A DNA stretch of 33,198 nt from a bacterium. GTDB lineage: Bacteria; UBA10199; JADGCS01. The notes under the pieces were generated by a model. That model was not told the DNA's origin, did no database searches, and saw only the letters and a program-made list of their open reading frames with translations. The DNA is taken from NCBI GenBank assembly GCA_018812345.1, contig JAHJDR010000067.1, forward strand, positions 1 through 33,198. Reading direction: 5' to 3'. Shown here piece after piece: positions 24,113 through 33,188 of this stretch. Numbering within the stretch: the first letter of the stretch is position 1; each line of letters starts with the position of its first letter. The position numbers and the translations under genes are program-made.

Positions 24113-25537
24113 TTAGGCAAAGGGATTATTGATATCAGCAATATCCTCCCAATAAAGTAAATGTGCTGTTCTTTTTTTGACATCTGGCTTGAGCCATACA
24201 AAACTTTTATTTCTTTCAAAAATGCTGCAATCAGGATCTTTAAATGAAGGGGACCAATATCCTGCATTCAGATATTCAATGCCATCTATTTTTTTATGTT
24301 TGGGCGCATGTGTATGACCGCAAATGAGTCGGTTCACTTTTGTAATTTTTGTGGCTAAGGTGATGATTTCATTTGAAATAGATATTTTTGTAATGGGTTT
24401 AATTGGCTCAAAATTATGTACATATAAAAAGAAAAGGGGAATCAGTAGAGGTAAGATAATGTACATCCACGAAAAAGAAACGTTCCAAACAAGGTGTAAT
24501 AAAGTGACAATCTGAAAAGAGAGGTAAAGCAAAATAAGAAAAAGGAGAGCTCTATCAAGCCACAGGACACGCATTATTTTAAAAACATTCCAGGCAACAG
24601 GGTGAGCATGGAGTTCTCGTAAGGCGCGGACCATGCTGGGTTCTGCATTCGCATTTTTGGCAATGTCTTGGTATTGATCTTCTATTGTGAGCGGGTTTTT
24701 TATGCGTGGCATGAGGTTGTCGCGTATTGAAATCAAGCATGTGGCCATTGCGCCAAACAGCCAGTCTACAATGAGGAAAGGCTGTGTTCTCATCGTATTA
24801 AGATAAAACTTTAGGTAGCCAGTAAAAGAAAGCAAGAAAGTTTTGTCAACATGCGGGTTAAAAACGCCCATACCATTAATCATATAGCGATGTGTTAAAT
24901 TGCCAAAAGGGAGACGGATAAAGGCTTTGCTGGGACGTTTGAAAAAAGGCGTTACAGGGTTTAAAATGCTGCAATACGGATCGTATTGATTGCCGTGTTC
25001 CACGAGGGTGTCATTATTGCTAATATAAAACCAGTGGCAGAACCGTACGTGTTTTTTGTTTTGATCTGTGATGCCTATGGCTTCAAGAACGCGTTCTTGA
25101 ACTGTTTTCCAATGGAGCTCAAGATCATGATTGCCTATAATAAAGATGAGGTCATGCCCCTCTTGTACAAATTGATATAAGGCTTGAAAAAAAACAGGAT
25201 GGTGCTCAATAATTTTCTCAATTTTAAAAAGCGATTTTTCTTCTTCTGAATTAAGCCCCCGTTTTTTTTCTAACCAACTGATTTTAAAGTTGGGGTTTTC
25301 CGGAAAGGCCATGACACTATCAAAATCGAAAATGTCACCAGCCAGTATGAGTTCAATATCCTTTTTTATGTTTTGTGTTGCCTTTTGTATTAGGTTGGCT
25401 ACGTGTTCATCAGAGAAATAATCTTTACGATTAAACTTTTTCCATAGGGGCCGTTTTTTACGTTCAGGTTCTGCTATGGTGAGATGAAGATCACTTAAGA
25501 TAAAGGAGTGTTTTGCTTTTTTAAAAGGAAGTACCAT
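24113..25537 (-). CDS. Calcineurin-like metallophosphoesterase with inserted membrane hairpin
   Basis: All five metallophosphoesterase blocks are present in 474 residues: SDLHL (15-19), GDIFDF (67-72), GNHDLE (135-140), EHGNQYD (180-186) and GHTHAPK (407-413). The two-metal site should therefore be intact. Relatives include UDP-diacylglucosamine hydrolase LpxH and other phosphodiesterases. Between the fourth and fifth blocks lies an unusual insert of about 220 residues that includes two membrane helices near 329-350 and 354-374 (ALLFLILLYLSFQIVTLL; MYIILPLLIPLFFLYV), so the catalytic domain is probably tethered to the inner membrane on the cytoplasmic side. No strong ribosome site is seen. 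It lies 55 bp upstream of the transporter gene on the same strand. Confidence 0.88.
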   Translation of the reverse strand: MVLPFKKAKHSFILSDLHLTIAEPERKKRPLWKKFNRKDYFSDEHVANLIQKATQNIKKDIELILAGDIFDFDSVMAFPENPNFKISWLEKKRGLNSEEEKSLFKIEKIIEHHPVFFQALYQFVQEGHDLIFIIGNHDLELHWKTVQERVLEAIGITDQNKKHVRFCHWFYISNNDTLVEHGNQYDPYCSILNPVTPFFKRPSKAFIRLPFGNLTHRYMINGMGVFNPHVDKTFLLSFTGYLKFYLNTMRTQPFLIVDWLFGAMATCLISIRDNLMPRIKNPLTIEDQYQDIAKNANAEPSMVRALRELHAHPVAWNVFKIMRVLWLDRALLFLILLYLSFQIVTLLHLVWNVSFSWMYIILPLLIPLFFLYVHNFEPIKPITKISISNEIITLATKITKVNRLICGHTHAPKHKKIDGIEYLNAGYWSPSFKDPDCSIFERNKSFVWLKPDVKKRTAHLLYWEDIADINNPFA

Positions 25538-25667
25538 AAATAAAGAGCAGCCATATCTATTCTTTTGTTGCTTGTCATGTAGATATTGTTATGGGTCGTA
25601 TAATATCAACTAAAGATTAGTTTTGTAAACAGTGTTTTTTATATTGTATGGCGCTTTCGATAACAAC

Positions 25668-25697
25668 TTGAATAATAAACAGGAATCGATTTATAAA
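25668..25697 (+). promoter_or_regulatory. Candidate promoter of the receiver-protein operon
   Basis: TTGAAT at 25668-25673 and TATAAA at 25692-25697 are 18 bp apart and 26 bp before the ATG at 25724. Sigma-70-like by motif only. Confidence 0.35.
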
Positions 25698-25723
25698 TTT
25701 AAATCACAGTAACGGAGTATATT

Positions 25724-26089
25724 ATGTCTAAGAAAATAGTGCTTATTGATGACGAAGAAGATTTTTTAGAACTTATGACGACCATGCTTGAATTTCATAA
25801 CTATGATGTGACAGCCTATTCACAAGCAGATCAGTTTGTGGCTAAACTTGATGAAGAAACCTATGATCTTGTGGTAACAGATTTACTCATGCCTGTTATG
25901 ACGGGTTTCGAAGTTTTGGAAAATATTAGGGCAAAGGAGTCCTATAAGAAGATTCCGGCAATTGTGCTTACAGCTAAACGGCTTAATGGAGATGAACAGA
26001 AACTTATTAAGAAGTATGGTGGTCAGGTTCTTGAAAAGCCGTTTGAGCCTCAGGCTTTAGTTAGTAAAATTCAAAGTTTATTAATGTAG
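25724..26089 (+). CDS. Stand-alone response regulator receiver (CheY-like)
   Basis: A 121-residue receiver domain with no output domain. The phosphorylation site is Asp53 in VVTDLLMP; acidic residues Asp9 and Asp10 (LIDDEED), Thr83 in VLTA and Lys105 in LEKPFEP complete the active site, so it should be phosphorylated by a histidine kinase and act through protein contacts. GGAG lies ahead of the ATG (ACGGAGTATATT). No kinase is encoded nearby. The next gene follows after 52 bp on the same strand. Confidence 0.93.
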   Translation: MSKKIVLIDDEEDFLELMTTMLEFHNYDVTAYSQADQFVAKLDEETYDLVVTDLLMPVMTGFEVLENIRAKESYKKIPAIVLTAKRLNGDEQKLIKKYGGQVLEKPFEPQALVSKIQSLLM

Positions 26090-26141
26090 TGCTCAAAAGT
26101 TGTAACAGCCATATTTAAAGAGATTAAAGAGAAAGTATATT

Positions 26142-26864
26142 ATGAAAAATAAAAAAGAGCGGGAAATTATTTCAATTGAGTATACTTTTGTTTTTGACGA
26201 AAATGATGAAAAGAAATTTGAGATTAAACTTGATGCACAAACACTTGATTTGATTCATTCTGATTCTCCAAAAGAATATCCTGAATGGACGCTTCTTGAG
26301 AATAACCGTTGTTCAAATTGTACGCTCAAAAAAGAAAAGGGAAGATACTGTCCTGTTTCCATGAATATCCATGATCTCGTGACCTCATTTAGTCACTTAA
26401 TGTCACATGAAATTGTTACGGTTGTTGTGAGAGCACATGATCGCATATACACAAAAGAGGTTCCCATACAAAAAGGACTGAGTTCTTTAATGGGTATTTA
26501 CATGGTGACAAATGAATGCCCTGTTATGTCAAAGCTAAAACACATGGTTCGATTTCATTTGCCTTTTGCCTCACCTTTGGAAACTGTAAATCGTATTTTG
26601 TCCTCGTATTTGCTGGCTCAATACTTTCGTGCGCGAAATGACCAAACAACTGATTGGGATCTTGTGCATCTTAAAGATTTATATCAAGAAATTCGTATTG
26701 TGAATCAGGCGATTATGAAACGCATGGTAAATTTGGACAATAAAAACGATGCCCACCTCAATGCGCTGGTTTGTTTAGACACCTTTGCCATGGCAATTTC
26801 TTATGTTGATGATACGAGTGTCTTAAGTAGGCTAGAATCTGTTTTTAGTTCTTATCTTGATTGA
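26142..26864 (+). CDS. Conserved protein with CxxC...C motif (possibly DUF6901-like)
   Basis: A 240-residue soluble protein with an acidic beta-rich start (ISIEYTFVFDENDEKKFEIKL, written here in part), then P-E-W-T-L-L-E-N-N-R followed by CSNCTL and GRYCPV near residues 57-72, which could bind a metal or form a redox centre. A stretch SSLMGIYMVTNECPVM precedes HMVRFHLPFASP and a helical half (VNRILSSYLLAQYF). From memory this resembles proteins annotated as DUF6901, but I cannot verify the name. No membrane or signal segments. Spacing suggests cotranscription with the receiver gene, so it may be its target, as an inference. It stops 5 bp before the stop of the convergent PDZ gene. Confidence 0.78.
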   Translation: MKNKKEREIISIEYTFVFDENDEKKFEIKLDAQTLDLIHSDSPKEYPEWTLLENNRCSNCTLKKEKGRYCPVSMNIHDLVTSFSHLMSHEIVTVVVRAHDRIYTKEVPIQKGLSSLMGIYMVTNECPVMSKLKHMVRFHLPFASPLETVNRILSSYLLAQYFRARNDQTTDWDLVHLKDLYQEIRIVNQAIMKRMVNLDNKNDAHLNALVCLDTFAMAISYVDDTSVLSRLESVFSSYLD

Positions 26865-26868
26865 GGTG

Positions 26869-27579
26869 CTATATTGTTGATTTAGAGGGCGTCGTATTGC
26901 TGCTATCGTCTGTTTTGGGCGTTTCTGTATTTGTGTAGGAAATTTGAATCGTTTTGTAGTTACCATCTCTAATGAGAACAACTTCTTTGTTCTTTTTATC
27001 TAATAGTTTGTAGCGCAATGGCATGCCCTGTGAATAATGGCGTCCATTAACACGTATGATGCGGTCCCCTTTTCTTAAGCCCATTTGATAGAAAACAGAA
27101 TCAGTAATAATATCTGTAACGAAAATACCGCCACGAGAACGATCATAATAAAAAGGGAGAATTTTCTTCATCAAAGGTTCAAGATAAAAATCATTTCGTT
27201 CTTCCCATGCTGTGATTTCAGGCTTCACACCGAGAACGTTGATGACATGATTTGTTTGTTTTGTGGTTGAAAAGAGTGGTGTGCTCACAGTGTATTCAGG
27301 AGCGGGCATGTATTGTTTGTATGTGCCGGCATTGATTTGCGTGTTCAGTGCCGTCAGCTTGCTCGATAAAGATTCAATAGTGCTTTGTTGTTGTGTGATT
27401 GTTGCTTGTAGTGCTGCCATTTGTTTTTTTATGGCGGGTTCAATATCGTTTGTTTGTTTTTGAGCAAGTTCTGTGAAGTATTTATTGTTTAAATCAGAAA
27501 TTTGCAGGCCAAAAAACCCCACAGTCAGCATGATAACGATTAATAATGTAAGATAAATGAAACTAAGTGTTTTACTCAT
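26869..27579 (-). CDS. Membrane-anchored coiled-coil PDZ-domain protein
   Basis: A 236-residue protein whose residues 7-27 form one membrane helix (FIYLTLLIVIMLTVGFFGL). Residues 37-83 are a likely coiled coil (Q-rich, MAALQATITQQQSTIESLSS). The C-terminal region at about 148-217 (GIFVTDIITDSVFYQMGLRKGDRIIRVNG) is a PDZ domain like those of HtrA/DegS proteases and GspC secretion proteins, but no protease domain is attached. The short acidic tail is Ser/Thr-rich. AGGAG lies 6 nt before the ATG. It probably acts in the periplasm as a scaffold or in type II secretion; no other secretion genes are in view. Confidence 0.82.
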   Translation of the reverse strand: MSKTLSFIYLTLLIVIMLTVGFFGLQISDLNNKYFTELAQKQTNDIEPAIKKQMAALQATITQQQSTIESLSSKLTALNTQINAGTYKQYMPAPEYTVSTPLFSTTKQTNHVINVLGVKPEITAWEERNDFYLEPLMKKILPFYYDRSRGGIFVTDIITDSVFYQMGLRKGDRIIRVNGRHYSQGMPLRYKLLDKKNKEVVLIRDGNYKTIQISYTNTETPKTDDSSNTTPSKSTI

Positions 27580-27712
27580 AAAATTCTCCTGGCTAAGCCA
27601 TAAATGGCACCGTACTACTTGATGTCTAAGATTTCAATAGCCCAATGCCTAGAACACTATAAAATTGCAAGATTATTTCATTTTTGATAGCTGTGCTTAA
27701 CTGGAGGCGTTG

Positions 27713-28192
27713 ATGAATCTTGAGAAATTAGGCGTTTTAGTATTTCTTAAATATTTTCAGGAGTTTGGTGGAGCTAGAAAGCACCTGGTTGCCTCATTGC
27801 GTGAACTATTGCTTGCCACATCTGAGTCCATAGAGGCTACAAATCGTATAACTGCTGAAAATCAGGCATTTAAAAAAATCGACTCTGTTGAAACTATCCT
27901 AGCCCTTGTTAATGATATTGTGAAGACCACGGCTGGGCGTTTACGAAGCGCTGAAGGTTTAGCCACTAAGATTTCAGAGGAAAAAATCAAAAAAGAAATG
28001 ATGCAAACCATGATTGAAGCCATAAATGAGGAGATTGAACAGGTCTCTGATCGCGTTGACCCTCATAAACAAGCAAAAATTGATGCCCTCATGACGGTTC
28101 GAAATGTTTTTACTAGACAATTGTATGATGATTATATTTATGGAGAAGAGGTTGACGGATGGGATGAAAGCGATAAGGTTGTTAATGAATAA
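27713..28192 (+). CDS. Small helical protein, first gene of the phaR-ATPase operon
   Basis: The ATG at 27713 has GGAGG 5 nt upstream, giving 159 residues (an in-frame TTG one codon before is ignored). The protein is almost wholly alpha-helical (MNLEKLGVLVFLKYFQEFGG, VETILALVNDIVKTTAGRL, MMQTMIEAINEEIEQVSDR) with an acidic C-terminus (GEEVDGWDESD). No known motif, signal peptide or membrane helix. It is 32 bp ahead of phaR on the same strand. Function unknown; the operon context with a PHA-type regulator and Get3-like ATPases suggests a connected role. Confidence 0.75.
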   Translation: MNLEKLGVLVFLKYFQEFGGARKHLVASLRELLLATSESIEATNRITAENQAFKKIDSVETILALVNDIVKTTAGRLRSAEGLATKISEEKIKKEMMQTMIEAINEEIEQVSDRVDPHKQAKIDALMTVRNVFTRQLYDDYIYGEEVDGWDESDKVVNE

Positions 28193-28224
28193 GGCCTGCG
28201 CGTGAATTCTTTAAAGGAGGTTCT

Positions 28225-28785
28225 GTGAGAGAAAGTGCCAAGAAAACGATTATTATTAAGCGTTACCAAAACAGAAAGCTGTATGACACACAAAACTCAA
28301 CATATGTTACTCTTGATGATATAGGAAGCATGATCCGACACGGTGAAGATGTGCGCGTTATTGATAATAAATCAAAAGAAGACCTCACGAGCATTACCCT
28401 CACTCAAATTATTTTTGAAGAAGAGAAGAAAAATAAAAGTCTTTTACCACTTCATACCTTAAAAAATATTATTCGTGATGGTGGTGGTGCCATTAAAGAC
28501 TTTGTAAACAAAACAACCGATACCGTTCACACACGTATTTCAACGGCAAAGGACAGTGCAGAAACAATTTATTCTAAATTTGAAGATGTTCTAGGACATG
28601 ATGAAGAAAACTTAATTAAAGAGATGTTTCAGAAGACTCAAGACCTATCAAAAAACATTGAAGGTAAAATCAAATCAACTGTAGGCACGTTTTCTCATGT
28701 GAGTGGGCTGCAAAATGAAGTGCGAAAACTCAGACAGCGTGTGCTTTATCTTGAGAAAAAACTTAGACAATACGAACAACGTTAG
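28225..28785 (+). CDS. phaR: PhaR-type polyhydroxyalkanoate synthesis regulator
   Basis: The start is GTG at 28225 with a strong AAAGGAGG 4 nt upstream. Residues 9-70 form the PHA/PHB accumulation regulator DNA-binding domain, shown by IIIKRYQNRKLYDTQNSTYVT and VIDNKSKEDLTSITLTQII. In known systems PhaR represses phasin and PHA genes and binds PHA granules. The C-terminal part is helical and phasin-like, with a coiled coil at about 163-184 (LQNEVRKLRQRVLYLEKKL). Length 186 residues is normal. No PHA synthase is nearby, and in this type of genome the regulator may control something else. A perfect 7-bp hairpin spans its stop codon before the ATPase gene. Confidence 0.9.
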   Translation: MRESAKKTIIIKRYQNRKLYDTQNSTYVTLDDIGSMIRHGEDVRVIDNKSKEDLTSITLTQIIFEEEKKNKSLLPLHTLKNIIRDGGGAIKDFVNKTTDTVHTRISTAKDSAETIYSKFEDVLGHDEENLIKEMFQKTQDLSKNIEGKIKSTVGTFSHVSGLQNEVRKLRQRVLYLEKKLRQYEQR

Positions 28786-28795
28786 GTTCGTTGTT
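28775..28795 (+). promoter_or_regulatory. Intercistronic hairpin at the phaR stop
   Basis: AACAACG (28775-28781) pairs perfectly with CGTTGTT (28789-28795) around a 7-nt loop that contains the phaR TAG. The stem lies just before the ATPase ATG at 28805, where no Shine-Dalgarno is visible, so it could couple translation or define an mRNA processing site. Confidence 0.45.
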
Positions 28796-28804
28796 GGTCC
28801 AGCC

Positions 28805-29728
28805 ATGTGTCTTAATAAACTTTTCAATAAACGACTTCTCTTTGTCAGTGGAAAAGGTGGAGTAGGGAAAACATCAGTGTCCGTGCTCCTCGCTCTTTTA
28901 AGTGCAAAGCTTAAAAAGAAAACACTTCTTGTTGAAATGAATGCGGCAGGTCGCATTGCGCCCATTTTTAAATGTGATAGTATTGGGCATGATGAGGTGG
29001 CTCTGGCGCCTTATTTGTCTGGTATCAACCTTTTGCCAAAACGTTGTTTTGAAGAATATGTCTTGAGTCAGGTTCGTTTCAAGAAGATCTATGAACTTTT
29101 TTTTGATAACAAGTATGTTACAAACTTCATTAGAGCTGTGCCGGGGTTAAATGAGCTTCTCATGCTAGGGAAAATTTATGATCTTGAAAAAGATTATAAA
29201 AGTCGTGTGATGGGAAAAAAAGAATATGATCTCATTATTGTCGATGCGCCCGCAACAGGTCATGGCTTATCAGCACTTGAGGTGCCTAAAGTTGTGATGG
29301 ACGCTGTGACAGTAGGTCCTTTACACACGCATGCCAAACACATTCTAGAATTGTTAGCCAATAAAGAAAAAACCGCTTTTTGTATGGTAACTTTAGCAGA
29401 GGAAATGCCGGTTTGCGAAGCCAAGGAATATTCTCGGGCGATAAAGTATCGTACAGATATGGGGTTTGGTCCTCTTTTTGTTAATGCGCTCATGGAAAAA
29501 CCTGAGAAACTTAACATAAAGGGGTCGTTAAAAAATGATTTTAAAATATTTCAGGCCTATCATGAATTGGCCAACAAGCGATACCAACTAAATGCTACGC
29601 ATAGAAAAGAAATTGATCGTTTATTTGACGGTTTTTCTAAAGTGTTTTTACCCTATCAGTTTAAGGGTCTTTCTGAGCAAAAGGATTTTGGTAAGCTGGT
29701 ACAACAATTAATAGGGGATGTGTCGTGA
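28805..29728 (+). CDS. Get3/ArsA-family ATPase, subunit with signature lysine (Rv3679/BagA-like)
   Basis: The only sensible start is the ATG at 28805 (307 residues), although no Shine-Dalgarno is seen; the open frame further upstream overlaps phaR. The deviant Walker A SGKGGVGKTS (15-24) keeps both the P-loop Lys22 and the intradimer signature Lys17. The switch region is DAPATGHGLSALEVP. The pattern TLLVEMNAAGRIAPIF, PGLNELLMLGKIYDLE and FCMVTLAEEMPVCEAKE resembles mycobacterial Rv3679, which forms a heterodimer with Rv3680. Arsenic pump partners and the Cys metal site of ArsA are absent, so an arsenite role is unlikely. It overlaps the next ATPase gene by 4 bp. Confidence 0.9.
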   Translation: MCLNKLFNKRLLFVSGKGGVGKTSVSVLLALLSAKLKKKTLLVEMNAAGRIAPIFKCDSIGHDEVALAPYLSGINLLPKRCFEEYVLSQVRFKKIYELFFDNKYVTNFIRAVPGLNELLMLGKIYDLEKDYKSRVMGKKEYDLIIVDAPATGHGLSALEVPKVVMDAVTVGPLHTHAKHILELLANKEKTAFCMVTLAEEMPVCEAKEYSRAIKYRTDMGFGPLFVNALMEKPEKLNIKGSLKNDFKIFQAYHELANKRYQLNATHRKEIDRLFDGFSKVFLPYQFKGLSEQKDFGKLVQQLIGDVS

Positions 29729-30813
29729 CAGAGTGTGGACAACATATTTATCTTGTTTGTGGCAGTGGTGGGGTTGGCAAAACAACAACGTCTGCTAGTT
29801 TTGGGCTCAAACAAGCTATGGCGGGAAAAAAAGTTATTGTTCTGACCATTGACCCTGCCAGAAGATTGGCTACAGCGCTGGGTTTAGAAAAATTGTCTGA
29901 CACACCCAAGAAAATTGACATTTCTAAACAGTATAAAGGCCCCGGCGAGCTTTATGCCATGATGCTTGATACCAAGAGGACCTTTGATCGCTTGGTGGAT
30001 AAATATGCTAGCTCAACAGAGGCGCGGAATCGTATCTTTCACAATAGCATTTATCAACATTTGTCAAAAATGCTTGCTGGCACTCAAGAATACATGGCCA
30101 TGGAACGATTATATGAAGTGGCGAAAAGTCAGGAGTATGATGTTTTAATCGTTGATACCCCCCCCATGCAAAATGCCATAGAGTTTTTGCGGGCTCCTGT
30201 AAAAATGATGGATATGATTAATAATTCCATGTTGCACTTACTGCTTAAGCCAACCATGTCTTTGGGAAAGTCAGGGTTTAGGTTGCTGGAAAGAGGGTCT
30301 GAGCAGGTTTTAAAGATATTCGATCGCATTACGGGTTTTGCTTTCATGCAAGATTTATCAGAGATGTTAATAGCTTTTAAAGATTTGTTGGCAGGGTTTG
30401 AAACCAGGGCGGGTGAAGTTGATGATTTATTAAAAAATAAAACATCAGAATTTATTTTTGTTACAACCACTTCAGAGCATGCGTGGGATGAACTGAGGAA
30501 GTTTTATAATCAGCTGAAAGAAAGAGACTATAAATTAGGGCGTGTGATTGTTAATAGAGTTTATGATGGTGATGTTTTTAGTCCTGCCAAATTAAAGGTG
30601 TTGCATACAAAACTGAAAAAAGAAGTGGGTGCTCATACAGCAAATAGCTTGGTCGATAATTATAAAAAATTCTTGCCCCTGATTAAAGAAGATAGAAAGC
30701 AGATCAAATCTTTTGAAGAGCTTGTTTCCAAAGACAAGGTTACAACCATTCCTCTTTTTTATGGGGATGTTTGTGATGTGAAGGGGCTTTATAAGATGAG
30801 CTGTGCTTTGTAG
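29725..30813 (+). CDS. Get3/ArsA-family ATPase, partner lacking signature lysine (Rv3680/BagB-like)
   Basis: The start is GTG at 29725 with AGGGG 7 nt upstream, overlapping the previous stop (GTGA). The 362-residue protein has Walker A CGSGGVGKTTT (12-22): P-loop Lys19 is kept, but the signature lysine is Ser14. Other motifs are LTIDPARRLATALG, the long AGTQEYMAMERLYE segment and the switch DTPPMQNAIEFLRAP; these match mycobacterial Rv3680, which also lacks that lysine as I recall it. The two proteins are therefore expected to form a heterodimer. Eight C in a row encode T145-P147 in the switch. It ends the operon before a strong terminator. Confidence 0.9.
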   Translation: MTECGQHIYLVCGSGGVGKTTTSASFGLKQAMAGKKVIVLTIDPARRLATALGLEKLSDTPKKIDISKQYKGPGELYAMMLDTKRTFDRLVDKYASSTEARNRIFHNSIYQHLSKMLAGTQEYMAMERLYEVAKSQEYDVLIVDTPPMQNAIEFLRAPVKMMDMINNSMLHLLLKPTMSLGKSGFRLLERGSEQVLKIFDRITGFAFMQDLSEMLIAFKDLLAGFETRAGEVDDLLKNKTSEFIFVTTTSEHAWDELRKFYNQLKERDYKLGRVIVNRVYDGDVFSPAKLKVLHTKLKKEVGAHTANSLVDNYKKFLPLIKEDRKQIKSFEELVSKDKVTTIPLFYGDVCDVKGLYKMSCAL

Positions 30814-30846
30814 TTAGTTGCTAGTTTTAATGTTATCATTAGGCAC

Positions 30847-30883
30847 AAAAAAACCCCGCTTCCTTTTGGAAGCGGGGTTTTTT
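30847..30883. terminator. Bidirectional rho-independent terminator
   Basis: A perfect 10-bp GC-rich stem (CCCCGCTTCC at 30854-30863 with 30868-30877) and a TTTT loop are flanked by seven A (30847-30853) and six T (30878-30883). It therefore works in both directions and separates the convergent ATPase operon and groESL. Confidence 0.92.
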
Positions 30884-30918
30884 GTTTTGTAAATTAGATA
30901 GCAGTTTTGCTAAAGCGA

Positions 30919-31000
30919 CATCCCGTATAATCAATGCTTTGCATTGATCACGGGATGAACATCTCGTAAATTTTCATGCGATTTGAAATCGCCTGAAAAT
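30919..31000. repeat. Two adjacent long hairpins downstream of groEL
   Basis: Hairpin 1: CATCCCGT (30919-30926) pairs with 30950-30957, and inside it ATCAATGC (30930-30937) pairs with 30941-30948 around TTT. Hairpin 2: 30970-30976 pairs with 30994-31000, and 30978-30984 with 30986-30992, with one mismatch. ACATCCCGTA (30918-30927) and ACATCTCGTA (30959-30968) repeat at the left flank of each hairpin. There is no T-run, so this is a structured repeat element rather than a terminator. Confidence 0.7.
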
Positions 31001-31009
31001 AACGATCTG

Positions 31010-32680
<1,671 letters not shown>

Positions 32681-32707
32681 TCACAAAGCTCATTAATCGC
32701 TTTGTGA
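32681..32707 (-). promoter_or_regulatory. groES-groEL intercistronic hairpin
   Basis: TCACAAAGC (32681-32689) pairs perfectly with GCTTTGTGA (32699-32707) around a 9-nt loop, and the stem can extend by three pairs, one G-T, into the groES stop codon. It occupies most of the 45-bp gap ahead of the groEL ribosome site. No T-run follows in the direction of transcription, so read-through is expected. Confidence 0.6.
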
Positions 32708-33010
32708 TTAGTTTTCAATAACGGCTTGAACATCCTCTTCACGCATGATGAGGTATTCGTTGCCATCAACTTTAATTTCTGTTCCGGAATACTTTGAGAA
32801 AAGGATTTTATCGCCAACTTTAACATCAAGAGGCAATACTTTACCATCTTCTAAAGATTTACCATTACCAACAGCTAAGACTTCACCTTCTTGGGGTTTT
32901 TCTTTTGCTGAATCAGGAATGATTATTCCACCTTTAGTTTTTTCTTGTTCTTCAAGTCTCTTTACGATGATGCGGTCATGTAAAGGACGGATTTTCAGAG
33001 TGTTTGCCAT
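32708..33010 (-). CDS. groES: Co-chaperonin GroES (10 kDa)
   Basis: GroES forms the heptameric lid of the GroEL cage. The 100-residue protein begins with [16 protein letters not shown], has the mobile loop [20 protein letters not shown], and then [29 protein letters not shown] and YLIMREEDV, all standard. AAGGAGG lies 9 nt before the ATG. It is the first gene of groESL; a heptad array and a promoter candidate precede it. Confidence 0.98.
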   Translation of the reverse strand: MANTLKIRPLHDRIIVKRLEEQEKTKGGIIIPDSAKEKPQEGEVLAVGNGKSLEDGKVLPLDVKVGDKILFSKYSGTEIKVDGNEYLIMREEDVQAVIEN

Positions 33011-33029
33011 ATTCAGTACCTCCTTAATC

Positions 33030-33064
33030 GGTTCTTATTTTTCGGTTCTCGGTTCTCGTTTTTA
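33030..33064. repeat. 7-bp tandem array upstream of groES
   Basis: Five heptads are in phase (starts 33030, 33037, 33044, 33051, 33058), three of them GGTTCTC or GGTTCTT. The array begins 5 bp upstream of the groES ribosome site and would lie in the mRNA leader. The same heptamer builds the array at the mfd start. Confidence 0.8.
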
Positions 33065-33160
33065 TCAAAAACCGAGTAACTGAAAATGATATGGTTACAA
33101 ATTAGTAATCTTTGAAAGATCTGGTCATATATTATACGACCTCTAATTATTGTGATGGTG

Positions 33161-33188
33161 AATATAGACATATTTTGTCCAATGTCAA
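33161..33188 (-). promoter_or_regulatory. Candidate sigma-70 promoter of groESL
   Basis: On the minus strand TTGACA (33188-33183) and TATATT (33166-33161) are 16 bp apart. An imperfect palindrome (GGTCATATA / TATACGACC, 33123-33142) lies downstream in the leader. No complete CIRCE operator is found inside the window. Confidence 0.5.

Noticed and set aside
28805-30813. Arsenite pump ATPases
   Set aside because: No arsB or arsR neighbours and no ArsA-type Cys metal site; the motifs fit the Rv3679/Rv3680-like pair better.
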